A stretch of DNA of 13,041 nucleotides from the NCBI GenBank assembly GCA_900545905.1, contig URBA01000014.1, forward strand, positions 1 through 13,041, in the 5' to 3' direction. The notes beneath the pieces were generated by a model. The model had not been told where the DNA came from. It was given only the letters and a program-made list of their open reading frames with translations, and did no database searches. How positions within the stretch are numbered: position 1 is the stretch's first letter; each line of letters starts with the position of its first letter. The position numbers and the translations under genes are program-made. Shown here piece after piece: positions 1 to 6,919 of the stretch. The stretch is from an uncultured Collinsella sp. Its GTDB lineage: Bacteria; Actinomycetota; Coriobacteriia; Coriobacteriales; Coriobacteriaceae.

Positions 1-47
1 CCTAGGGAGCCACAAGCTTTGGCTTCAAGCCTCAACATAGCTCAACC

Positions 48-89
48 AAAAAGGCGCGCCGTCTGCATCAACTGCAGGCAGCGCGCCTT
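48..89 (-). terminator. Hairpin with U-run, likely terminator of the antiporter transcript
   Basis: Arms at 51-66 and 74-89 can form a 16-position stem closed by a 7-nt loop (67-73). The outer nine positions are perfect and GC-rich (GGCGCGC core). Read on the minus strand the stem runs straight into five Ts (48-52 are all A on plus). On the plus strand it is followed only by CTTCTTCTGTT, so minus-strand termination is favoured, although it may work in both directions. It lies about 200 nt past the antiporter stop, which implies a long 3' UTR containing the hairpin array at 104-276. It could also serve a plus-strand gene left of the window. Confidence 0.6.
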
Positions 90-103
90 CTTCTGTTATG
101 AAA

Positions 104-276
104 GGGAAACTATGTCCCAGTATTTCGGATCAGAACGGGGCACGGTTTCCCCCAGGACCTCCTTGCGGAAACTGCATCCCACTCTGAGCGCCCATTCCGG
201 GACACAGCTTCCCAACGGCCCCCGTTTCGGAAACCACATCCCGTTCCGAGCCTTCAAAGCGGGACGCGGCTTCCCC
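104..276 (-). repeat. Array of three tandem hairpins built from six alternating inverted 15-16 bp repeats
   Basis: Six copies of a motif close to GGAARCYGYGTCCCG alternate in orientation at 260-274, 229-243, 198-212, 167-181, 136-151 and 104-119, centred 30-33 bp apart. On the minus strand neighbouring copies pair as hairpins: 260-274 with 229-243 (15 pairs, 3 G-U), 198-212 with 167-181 (15 pairs, 4 G-U), and 136-151 with 104-119 (14 of 16 pairs, 2 G-U). Each loop is exactly 16 nt (244-259, 182-197, 120-135), while loop sequences differ. On the plus strand the nine G-U positions become A-C mismatches, so minus-strand RNA is the likely functional form. The array starts 14 nt beyond the antiporter stop and precedes the terminator at 48-89, so it probably sits in that gene's 3' UTR; an independent small RNA is possible. 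I do not recognise the family. I see no protein-coding content here. Confidence 0.85.
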
Positions 277-289
277 GAGAAAGTATCGA

Positions 290-1852
290 CTACTTACCGT
301 CGTCGTCTTCGGCTTCTTCGCGCGCATAGAGCTCCAGCATGCGGCGGCGGTATTCGCGCACAGCGAGCTTGGCGCGCTCCAGGCGGCGGCGCTCACGCGG
401 AGTCAGCTCGGACGGGTCGACCTCGTCTCCATAGGTCTTATCGGCAAGCAGGTGCGCCGCGTCCACGATGCGGGCATCGATGTGGCCGCTCGCTGCCTCG
501 GCGGAAAGACGCTCGGCAATCGTATCGAGCGTAGGCAGGCCCTCGAATACGCGACCATGGCCATGCGAGGTCAGCAGCTCGTGCTCGCGCGCGAGCAAGC
601 TCGCTAGGTCGTGGTGGGCGCGCAAGATGTCGAGCGCATCGGATGGATGCTCGGCAACCTCTGCCACGGCGGCGACCGGTGCGGCATCCACCACGCGGTA
701 GAAGAGCTGCGCGAGCAATGGCATCAAGAACACCGTGATGGCACCGGCGGCAACCATGACCGACGCAATATCTTGCGACAGCGCGCCCGCGTTGACGGCA
801 ACGCTCGTAACGGCAACGATGATCGGCAGCGCCGTGGTGCAGTACAGGGCCACGGTAATGCGACCATACGCCGACACATCGCGCGTCGCAGGACAAATGC
901 TCATGGAAATAAGAATGGGCACGGCACGAATAATCAACAACGCCACGATAAAGCCAACGAGCAGACCCGGGCGCGACGCCACGGCCGTCAGATCGATCTT
1001 TGCGCCCGATACGGTAAAGAACACCGGAATCAAAAAACCGTAGGCCAGACCGTCGAGCTTGGTCTCGAGCGTATGGTTGCCCTCGGGGATGATGTAGCGC
1101 AGGACAAAGCCGGCGGCAAAAGAACCCAACACGATGTCGAGATCAAAGACAGCCGAGAACGCCACGAGTGTGACCAGGATGAGCACCGTCAGGCGCACGA
1201 AGGTCTGTGATGTGGTATCGGCGCGTTCCTCGACAAACGCAAAGAAGCGGCTGCCGACGCGCTTGGAGCGGCTTGGGACCACGGCCAGCAACACGCAAAC
1301 CACCGCAAACAAGCCAAGGATTACGAGCGTTTGGATGCCAGTGCGGGCAGACAACAGCACCGACATGGCGAGCACGGGACCGAGCTCGCCCCAAGTGCCA
1401 TACGCGAGAATCGAGTCGCCCACGCGCGTGCCGGTGAGCGAGCGCTCACGCATGATGGGCACGAGCGTACCGAGCGCCGTCGAAGTGAGGGCAAGCGTCA
1501 CGGCGATACCGTCGAAATGACTGACCGAGAACCACGGGGTAAAGCGCACGGCAAGCCAGGCGATACCAAACGTGACGACCCACGTCGCCAAGCCGTAGCG
1601 CCCCTCGACGCCCGTGATGCTCTTGGGGTCGATCTCAAAGCCGGCAAGCAGGAACAAAAAGGCCAGGCCCAGCTCGGACACAAGCGAGACCTCGGCATCT
1701 ACATGGATGACGCCGAGCATATGGGGTCCCAGCACCGCGCCGAGCACGAGCAAAAAGACCGTCTCGGGAACGGGTTTTCCGGGAATCGCCGAGGCGATAA
1801 AGGGACTCGCAAAGGCCACGAGCGCGATGATGGCGAGCGAAACGAATGCCAT
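290..1852 (-). CDS. Cation:proton antiporter (CPA2 / Na+/H+ exchanger family)
   Basis: The 520-residue protein has about 390 residues of alternating hydrophobic helices typical of the Na+/H+ exchanger domain, followed by a hydrophilic cytoplasmic tail of roughly 130 residues rich in Arg, Glu and Ala. Seen motifs are FLLAGFEID (about 66-75, the usual 'aGlE' site), TSTALGTLVP (about 123-132, the broken-helix region) and GELGPV (about 155-160). The last sits where many CPA2 proteins carry the ion-binding Asp pair, so E156 may take that role; this is inferred from motif spacing. The likely job is exchange of Na+ or K+ for H+ across the cytoplasmic membrane for pH or ion homeostasis; the ion cannot be read from sequence. 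The ATG at 1850-1852 has AGAAAGG about 6 nt upstream. It is monocistronic, divergent from purL, with a hairpin array after the TAG stop. The tail resembles no regulatory TrkA domain that I can recognise. Confidence 0.88.
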   Translation of the reverse strand: MAFVSLAIIALVAFASPFIASAIPGKPVPETVFLLVLGAVLGPHMLGVIHVDAEVSLVSELGLAFLFLLAGFEIDPKSITGVEGRYGLATWVVTFGIAWLAVRFTPWFSVSHFDGIAVTLALTSTALGTLVPIMRERSLTGTRVGDSILAYGTWGELGPVLAMSVLLSARTGIQTLVILGLFAVVCVLLAVVPSRSKRVGSRFFAFVEERADTTSQTFVRLTVLILVTLVAFSAVFDLDIVLGSFAAGFVLRYIIPEGNHTLETKLDGLAYGFLIPVFFTVSGAKIDLTAVASRPGLLVGFIVALLIIRAVPILISMSICPATRDVSAYGRITVALYCTTALPIIVAVTSVAVNAGALSQDIASVMVAAGAITVFLMPLLAQLFYRVVDAAPVAAVAEVAEHPSDALDILRAHHDLASLLAREHELLTSHGHGRVFEGLPTLDTIAERLSAEAASGHIDARIVDAAHLLADKTYGDEVDPSELTPRERRRLERAKLAVREYRRRMLELYAREEAEDDDGK

Positions 1853-2036
1853 GTGATGCCTTTCTCTTGTTTGCGCTTCACTGTAGCACCCTCGCCGTCC
1901 TCAACGCGCCGCGAGCTGTCGTATCATAGTGAGGTTTACAAACATGTGGCTCAAGGCGACCGCGAGGCTTGTCCCGTAAACCGACCGCTGCCGCATACCG
2001 TACCGTACGCCCAACCGATCAGGAAGGCAGGAACCA
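1853..2036. promoter_or_regulatory. Divergent control region between the antiporter gene and purL
   Basis: This 184-bp gap serves two genes reading outward. GTATCATAG at 1921-1929 gives a -10-like TATCAT on plus (1922-1927) and TATGAT on minus (1923-1928). A second minus candidate is TACAGT (1880-1885) preceded by TGC, an extended -10 pattern that would give a leader of about 20 nt. The near-palindrome GTTTACAAAC (1934-1943) lies beside the overlapping -10 boxes and could be an operator. No convincing -35 box is visible for any of these. purL has AGGAAGG at 2021-2027 and AGGA at 2029-2032 ahead of its ATG. I see no purine riboswitch fold. Confidence 0.4.
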
Positions 2037-5000
2037 ATGGTCTCTCGTATCTACGTGGAGAAGAAACCCGGGTTCGACGTCGAGGCTCAGCAGCTCAAGG
2101 GCGAGCTGACCGAAATTCTCGGCATCAAGGGCATCGAGGCCCTGAGGATCATCAACCGCTACGACGTCGAGGGCATCGACGAGGAGCTTTTCCGCTCCTG
2201 CGTGCCGACCGTCTTTAGCGAGCCCCAGGTCGATGTGACCTACGACGAACTCCCCGCAAGCGATGGCGCCGTCTTTGCCGTCGAATTCCTGCCTGGCCAG
2301 TTTGACCAGCGCGCCGACTCCGCCAGCGAGTGCGTGCAGCTCATCAGCCAGGGCGAGCGCCCCGCCGTGCGCTCCGCCAAGGTCTATATGATCTCGGGCG
2401 CTCTGGACGAGGCCGCCATCGATGCCATCAAGCACTACGTGGTGAACCCCGTCGAGGCGCGCATCGCCTCGCTCGACCTGCCCGAGACGCTGTACATGGA
2501 GACCCCCGAGCCCCAACCCGTCGAGGTGCTCGACGGCTTCCGCAAGCTCGACGAGGCCGGCCTTGCCGCCTTTATCGCCGATCGCGGCCTTGCCATGGAC
2601 GAGGCAGACATCGCCTTCTGCCAGCAGTACTTCCGCGATGAGGACCGCGACCCCACCATCACCGAGATCCGCGTGATCGACACCTACTGGTCCGACCACT
2701 GCCGCCACACCACCTTCGGCACCGTCCTGGACGACGTGACGATCGACGACGCCGTGGTGCAGCAAGCCTTCGACCGCTACATGGAGATGCGCCACGAACT
2801 CGGCCGCGACGCCAAGCCCGTCTGCCTCATGGACATGGGCACCATCGGCGCCAAGTACCTTAAGAAGACCGGCGTCATGACCGATGTCGACGAGTCCGAG
2901 GAGATCAACGCCTGCACCGTCAAGGTGAAGGTCGATGTCGACGGCGAGGACCAGGACTGGCTATTCCTCTTTAAGAACGAGACCCACAACCACCCGACCG
3001 AGATCGAGCCCTTCGGCGGTGCCGCCACCTGCGTGGGCGGCGCTATCCGTGACCCGCTCTCGGGCCGCAGCTATGTGTACCAGGCCATGCGCGTCACCGG
3101 CGCCGGCGACCCCACCGTCCCGGTTTCCGAGACGCTCGAGGGCAAGCTGCCGCAGCGCAAGCTCGTGACCACTGCCGCCGCCGGCTACTCCAGCTACGGC
3201 AACCAGATCGGCCTTGCCACCGGTCAGGTCAACGAGCTCTATCACCCCGGCTACGTGGCCAAGCGCATGGAGGTCGGCGCCGTCGTGGGCGCTACCCCGG
3301 CAAACCACGTGCGCCGCGAGTGCCCCGCCCCCACCGACAAGATCATCCTGCTGGGCGGCCGCACCGGCCGTGACGGCATCGGCGGTGCCACCGGCTCCTC
3401 CAAGACCCAGAACACCGAGTCCATCGAGACCTCGGGTGCCGAGGTCCAGAAGGGCAACGCCCCGGTCGAGCGCAAGCTGCAGCGTCTGTTCCGCCGCGGC
3501 GATGCCTGCCGTCTGATCAAGCGCTGCAACGACTTTGGCGCCGGCGGCGTCTCGGTCGCCGTGGGCGAGCTTGCCGACGGCCTGTATGTCGACCTGGACA
3601 CCGTGACCAAGAAGTACGACGGCCTGGACGGCACCGAGCTCGCTATCTCTGAGTCCCAGGAGCGCATGGCCTGCGCCGTCGCCGACGGTGACGTCGAGGA
3701 GTTCATGGGCTACGCCGCCGAGGAGAACCTCGAGGCGACCGTTATCGCCGAGGTTACCGCTGAGCCGCGCATGCGCATGGCCTGGAACGGCGTCGCTATC
3801 GTCGACCTGTCCCGCGAGTTCCTCAACTCCAACGGCGCACCCAAGCACCAGGTCGCCCACGTGTGCGCCCGTAGCGTGTGGCAGCCCAGCTGGGCCGGCA
3901 CCACGCTCGCCGAGCGCATGACCTCGCTCGTCACCGACCTCAACGTCGCTTCCAACAAGGGCCTTTCCGAGCGCTTCGACTCCACCATCGGTGCCGCAAC
4001 CGTGCTCATGCCCTTTGGCGGCAAGACGCAGCTCACCCCCAGCTCGGCCATGGTCGCCAAGTTCCCCGTGGGCGGCGAGACCACCACGGCGAGTGCCATG
4101 GCATGGGGCTTCAACCCCTATCTGATGGAGGCCGACCAGTTTGCGGGCGCCTACCTGTCCGTGGTCGAGTCCATCGCCAAGCTCGTGGCTGCCGGCTTTG
4201 AGCACAAGCGCGCCTATCTCTCCTTCCAGGAGTACTTCGAGCGTCTGCGCACCGAGGCCGAGCGCTGGGGCAAGCCCACGGCAGCCGTCCTGGGCGCCCT
4301 CATGGCCCAAGTCGACCTGGGTGCCGGCGCCATCGGCGGCAAGGACTCCATGAGCGGTTCGTTTGAGGACGAGACCGGCGAGCTCAACGTTCCGCCGACC
4401 CTGATCAGCTTCGCCGTCGCCGTGGGCAAGGCCGCCCGCGCCGTCTCGCCCGAGTTCAAGGGCCTCACGCACCGCGTCGTCCGCATCGCCCCCGCCACCT
4501 ATGGCGAGGACTACCGTCCCGACGCCCAGCAGTTGCTCGCCGCGTTTGACGCCGTCGAGGCGCTCACTGCTACCGGCAACGCCCTGGCCATATCCACGCC
4601 CGGCTACGGCTGCGGCGCCGAGAGCCTCTTTAAGATGTGCGTCGGTAACCAGATCGGTATCGAGCTTGCCGAGGATGTAGACGTGGAGAGCCTCTTCACC
4701 CCGCTCTACGGCAGCTTTATCGTCGAGCTCGCCGAGGATGCCGAGCTGCCCGAGGTCGCCAACGGCGTTGTCGTCGAGCCCCTGGGCACCACCGTCGAGG
4801 GCTATGTCATCGACACCGGCTCCGAGGTCATCGAGCTCGCCGAGCTCCAGGAGGCCTGGGAGAGCGGCATCGAGGGCGTCTTCGCCTACCGCAGCGCCGG
4901 CGAGACCCCCGAGGTCGAGACCATCGACTTCCGCGCCAAGGATATCCACGTGTACGGCGGCGCCAAGATCGCCCGCCCGCGCGTGATCATCCCCGTGTTC

Positions 5001-5783
5001 CCCGGCAACAACTGCGAGTACGACAGCGCCCGCGCCTTCCGTGCCGCCGGTGCCGAGGCCGACACCTTCGTGATCAACAACCTCACGCCCGAGGCCGTCG
5101 CCGAGAGCACCCACGAGCTTGCCCGCCGCATCCGTGCAAGCCAGATCGTTATGATCCCCGGCGGCTTCTCGGGCGGCGACGAGCCCGACGGCTCCGCCAA
5201 GTTCATCACGGCGTTCTTCCGCGCTCCCGAGGTCACCGAGGCAGTCCGCGACCTGCTCAAGGCCCGCGATGGCCTGATGCTGGGTATCTGCAACGGCTTC
5301 CAGGCCCTGATCAAGCTCGGCCTGGTGCCCTACGGCGACATCGTCGACGCCACGCCCGATGCGCCCACGTTGACGTTCAACACCATCGGTCGCCACCAGA
5401 GCCGTCTGGTGCGCACCCGCATCTCGTCCAACTTGTCCCCGTGGCTGTCGCAGTGCAGCCTGGACGACCCCTATACCGTCGCCATCAGCCACGGCGAGGG
5501 CCGCTTTGTCGCCAATGACGAAGTGCTCGCCCAGCTGATCGCCAACGGCCAGGTCGCCACGCAGTACGTGGGCGAGAACGGCAAACCCAGCATGGACCTT
5601 TCCGTCAACCCCAACGGCTCCGCACTCGCCATCGAGGGCATCACGAGCCCCGACGGCCGTGTCCTGGGCAAGATGGGCCATGCCGAGCGTCGCGGCGACA
5701 ACCTGTACTGCAACGTGCCCGAGCATGTCCCCGGCGACAAATTCATGCCGATCTTTGAGAGCGGCGTAGCCTACTTCGCTTAA
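2037..5783 (+). CDS. purL: Phosphoribosylformylglycinamidine synthase, single-chain (FGAM synthase)
   Basis: It catalyses the fourth step of de novo purine synthesis in the cytoplasm: FGAR + glutamine + ATP to FGAM. The 1248-residue chain carries all parts that B. subtilis splits into PurS, PurL and PurQ. An N-terminal PurS-like region is followed by two AIRS-type ATP-binding halves, with ETHNHPTEIEPFGG (H317, H319 in the loop) and GRTGRDGIGGATGSS as hallmarks, then a C-terminal glutaminase domain. That domain shows FPGNNCEYD, PGGFSGGDEPDG and GICNGFQ with nucleophile C1085; HAE at 1215-1217 matches the H and E of the catalytic triad by comparison with E. coli PurL. Length and layout fit the single-chain form found in clostridia and actinobacteria rather than the roughly 1295-residue proteobacterial form. 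The start is supported by AGGAAGG upstream. No other pur gene is in view. Codon use is extremely GC-biased, typical of a highly expressed gene. Confidence 0.97.
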   Translation: MVSRIYVEKKPGFDVEAQQLKGELTEILGIKGIEALRIINRYDVEGIDEELFRSCVPTVFSEPQVDVTYDELPASDGAVFAVEFLPGQFDQRADSASECVQLISQGERPAVRSAKVYMISGALDEAAIDAIKHYVVNPVEARIASLDLPETLYMETPEPQPVEVLDGFRKLDEAGLAAFIADRGLAMDEADIAFCQQYFRDEDRDPTITEIRVIDTYWSDHCRHTTFGTVLDDVTIDDAVVQQAFDRYMEMRHELGRDAKPVCLMDMGTIGAKYLKKTGVMTDVDESEEINACTVKVKVDVDGEDQDWLFLFKNETHNHPTEIEPFGGAATCVGGAIRDPLSGRSYVYQAMRVTGAGDPTVPVSETLEGKLPQRKLVTTAAAGYSSYGNQIGLATGQVNELYHPGYVAKRMEVGAVVGATPANHVRRECPAPTDKIILLGGRTGRDGIGGATGSSKTQNTESIETSGAEVQKGNAPVERKLQRLFRRGDACRLIKRCNDFGAGGVSVAVGELADGLYVDLDTVTKKYDGLDGTELAISESQERMACAVADGDVEEFMGYAAEENLEATVIAEVTAEPRMRMAWNGVAIVDLSREFLNSNGAPKHQVAHVCARSVWQPSWAGTTLAERMTSLVTDLNVASNKGLSERFDSTIGAATVLMPFGGKTQLTPSSAMVAKFPVGGETTTASAMAWGFNPYLMEADQFAGAYLSVVESIAKLVAAGFEHKRAYLSFQEYFERLRTEAERWGKPTAAVLGALMAQVDLGAGAIGGKDSMSGSFEDETGELNVPPTLISFAVAVGKAARAVSPEFKGLTHRVVRIAPATYGEDYRPDAQQLLAAFDAVEALTATGNALAISTPGYGCGAESLFKMCVGNQIGIELAEDVDVESLFTPLYGSFIVELAEDAELPEVANGVVVEPLGTTVEGYVIDTGSEVIELAELQEAWESGIEGVFAYRSAGETPEVETIDFRAKDIHVYGGAKIARPRVIIPVFPGNNCEYDSARAFRAAGAEADTFVINNLTPEAVAESTHELARRIRASQIVMIPGGFSGGDEPDGSAKFITAFFRAPEVTEAVRDLLKARDGLMLGICNGFQALIKLGLVPYGDIVDATPDAPTLTFNTIGRHQSRLVRTRISSNLSPWLSQCSLDDPYTVAISHGEGRFVANDEVLAQLIANGQVATQYVGENGKPSMDLSVNPNGSALAIEGITSPDGRVLGKMGHAERRGDNLYCNVPEHVPGDKFMPIFESGVAYFA

Positions 5784-5798
5784 TACGTTCCCATCGGG

Positions 5799-5804
5799 TA
5801 CAAT
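5799..5804 (+). promoter_or_regulatory. Possible -10 box just ahead of the purL terminator
   Basis: TACAAT matches the -10 consensus at five of six positions and lies 16 nt past the purL stop. No good -35 is seen. Initiation near 5811 would yield an RNA of only about 47 nt ending at the terminator at 5821-5857, or an EamA transcript if the terminator is bypassed. It may be coincidental. Confidence 0.25.
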
Positions 5805-5820
5805 CCCCTCGGGTAACAAC

Positions 5821-5857
5821 ACCCGCCACCGGCACGCCCGGTGGCGGGTTCTTTTTT
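5821..5857 (+). terminator. Strong intrinsic terminator after purL
   Basis: A perfect 12-bp stem (5821-5832 with 5838-5849, core CCCGCCACCGG) closes a 5-nt loop CACGC and is followed by TCTTTTTT (5850-5857). It sits 37 nt past the purL stop and 27 nt before the next gene's start, so it should separate purL from the EamA exporter gene. The four bases GGGT at 5811-5814 could pair with the first arm, a possible weak competitor. Confidence 0.9.
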
Positions 5858-5884
5858 GCTTCGCGCGTATAGGAGAAGAACATC

Positions 5885-6820
5885 ATGGAAAGCCGCAAGC
5901 CGTATCTCGCCACCCTGCCCGGACTCATCCTGGGCTGTCTTGTTTGCTGTGCACTCTGGGGATCGGCCTTTCCCTGCATCAAGATCGGCTACGCACTCTT
6001 TGGTATCCCAGCGCACGATAGCGCTTCGCAGCTGCTCTTTGCAGGTTTACGCTTTACGCTTGCCGGCGCCCTGGTTATCGTTGGGATGAGCGCGGCCCAA
6101 CGCCGCCCCCTCATACCGCAAGCGCGCGACATCAAACCCATCTTTGTCTTGTCGCTCTTCCAGACTATCGGGCAGTACTTCTTTTTCTACCTGGGACTCT
6201 CGCGCGCCAGTGCCATGTCGAGTTCCATCATCGAGGCCAGCGCCAACTTCCTAGCCATCCTCTTTGCCGCTCTGGCGTTTCGCACCGAGAAGCTCAATAC
6301 GGCCAAGGTGCTCGGCTGCGTACTGGGCTTTGCCGGCGTCGCGCTCGTCAACCTTTCGGGCGCAGATGGCACCTTTGGCTTCAGGCTCGATGGCGAGGGC
6401 TTTATCCTAGCCTCCACTGTCGCGGGTGCTCTTTCGACCTGCCTGATCGGTATCTTCTCGCGCGAGCACGACGGCGTCTTGCTTGCCGGGTGGCAGTTCT
6501 TGGTCGGCGGCCTGGCCCTCACCGCCATCGGCTTTTTGATGGGTGGCGCGCTCTCCCCCACAGCGATTGTCCCCGCCATCGCGCTCATCATCTACATGGC
6601 GCTTATCTCCGCGGTCGCCTACTCGCTGTGGTCGCGCCTGCTTGCCGTCAACCCCGTCAGCCGCGTCTCGGTCTTTGGGTTTATGAACCCCGTCTTTGGT
6701 GTGCTGCTGAGCGCGCTGCTGCTCGGCGAAGGCGCGGGCACGAGCCCCGTTACCGTCATCGTTGCCCTGCTGTTGGTCTGCGGCGGCATCATCATCGTCA
6801 ACAAATCCAAAAAAGCCTAG
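5885..6820 (+). CDS. EamA-family (DMT superfamily) membrane transporter
   Basis: The 311-residue protein consists almost wholly of about ten hydrophobic helices arranged as two repeats (roughly 12-155 and 168-306), the pattern of EamA/RhaT-type exporters in the drug/metabolite transporter superfamily. Seen features include WGSAFPCIKIG near the N-terminus and, in repeat 2, the segment AYSLWSRLLAVNPVSRVSVFGFMNPVFGVLLS, here cited in pieces: AYSLWSRLL then PVFGVLLSALLLGEG, typical of the second EamA repeat. The C-terminus ends in a lysine-rich cytosolic tail (NKSKKA). Family members export amino acids or other metabolites; the substrate cannot be deduced here. The ATG is preceded by AGGAGAAG (5871-5878). 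It follows the purL terminator, so it is probably transcribed separately or by readthrough. Confidence 0.9.
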   Translation: MESRKPYLATLPGLILGCLVCCALWGSAFPCIKIGYALFGIPAHDSASQLLFAGLRFTLAGALVIVGMSAAQRRPLIPQARDIKPIFVLSLFQTIGQYFFFYLGLSRASAMSSSIIEASANFLAILFAALAFRTEKLNTAKVLGCVLGFAGVALVNLSGADGTFGFRLDGEGFILASTVAGALSTCLIGIFSREHDGVLLAGWQFLVGGLALTAIGFLMGGALSPTAIVPAIALIIYMALISAVAYSLWSRLLAVNPVSRVSVFGFMNPVFGVLLSALLLGEGAGTSPVTVIVALLLVCGGIIIVNKSKKA

Positions 6821-6884
6821 CGAGCTCACCTTTTTAGGGAGGGCATTCGCATACTTTAGCTTAATGGAATACATCGATGAGCTG

Positions 6885-6918
6885 AGGGCCGCCACGCACG
6901 CAAGCGTGCGACCCTTTT
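6885..6918 (+). terminator. Probable terminator of the EamA gene
   Basis: A perfect 6-bp stem CGCACG/CGTGCG (6895-6900, 6905-6910) with loop CAAG is flanked by AGGG (6885-6888) and CCCT (6912-6915), which could extend it, and ends in TTTT (6915-6918). It lies about 65-95 nt past the EamA stop, immediately before the convergent GGDEF gene's stop. The T-run is short and there is none on the minus side, so it is only a moderate candidate. Confidence 0.45.
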
Positions 6919-6919
6919 C

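Noticed and set aside
104..276. CRISPR array
   Set aside because: Repeats are only 15-16 bp, not identical, and alternate in orientation; spacers are about 16 nt and no cas gene is present.
19..534. A 171-codon plus-strand frame across the repeat array and the antiporter 3' end
   Set aside because: The product is Arg-rich without family features, crosses a hairpin array and runs antisense to the antiporter coding sequence.
1944..2036. Purine riboswitch in the purL leader
   Set aside because: I could not find the three-way junction with paired loops or its conserved bases; the leader is also short.
1331..2218. A 295-codon plus-strand frame spanning the antiporter N-terminus and the purL upstream region
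   Set aside because: It is highly charged with no domain, overlaps two real genes and covers their control region.
2019..2795. A 258-codon minus-strand frame opposite the purL start
   Set aside because: Same cause: the antisense shadow of a GC-biased gene, with low-complexity His/Val/Gly composition.
2961..5822. A 953-codon open frame on the minus strand opposite purL
   Set aside because: It lies antisense to a certain gene, its product is Gly/Ala/Leu/Asp/Val-rich with no recognisable domain, and it follows from strong third-position GC bias in purL.
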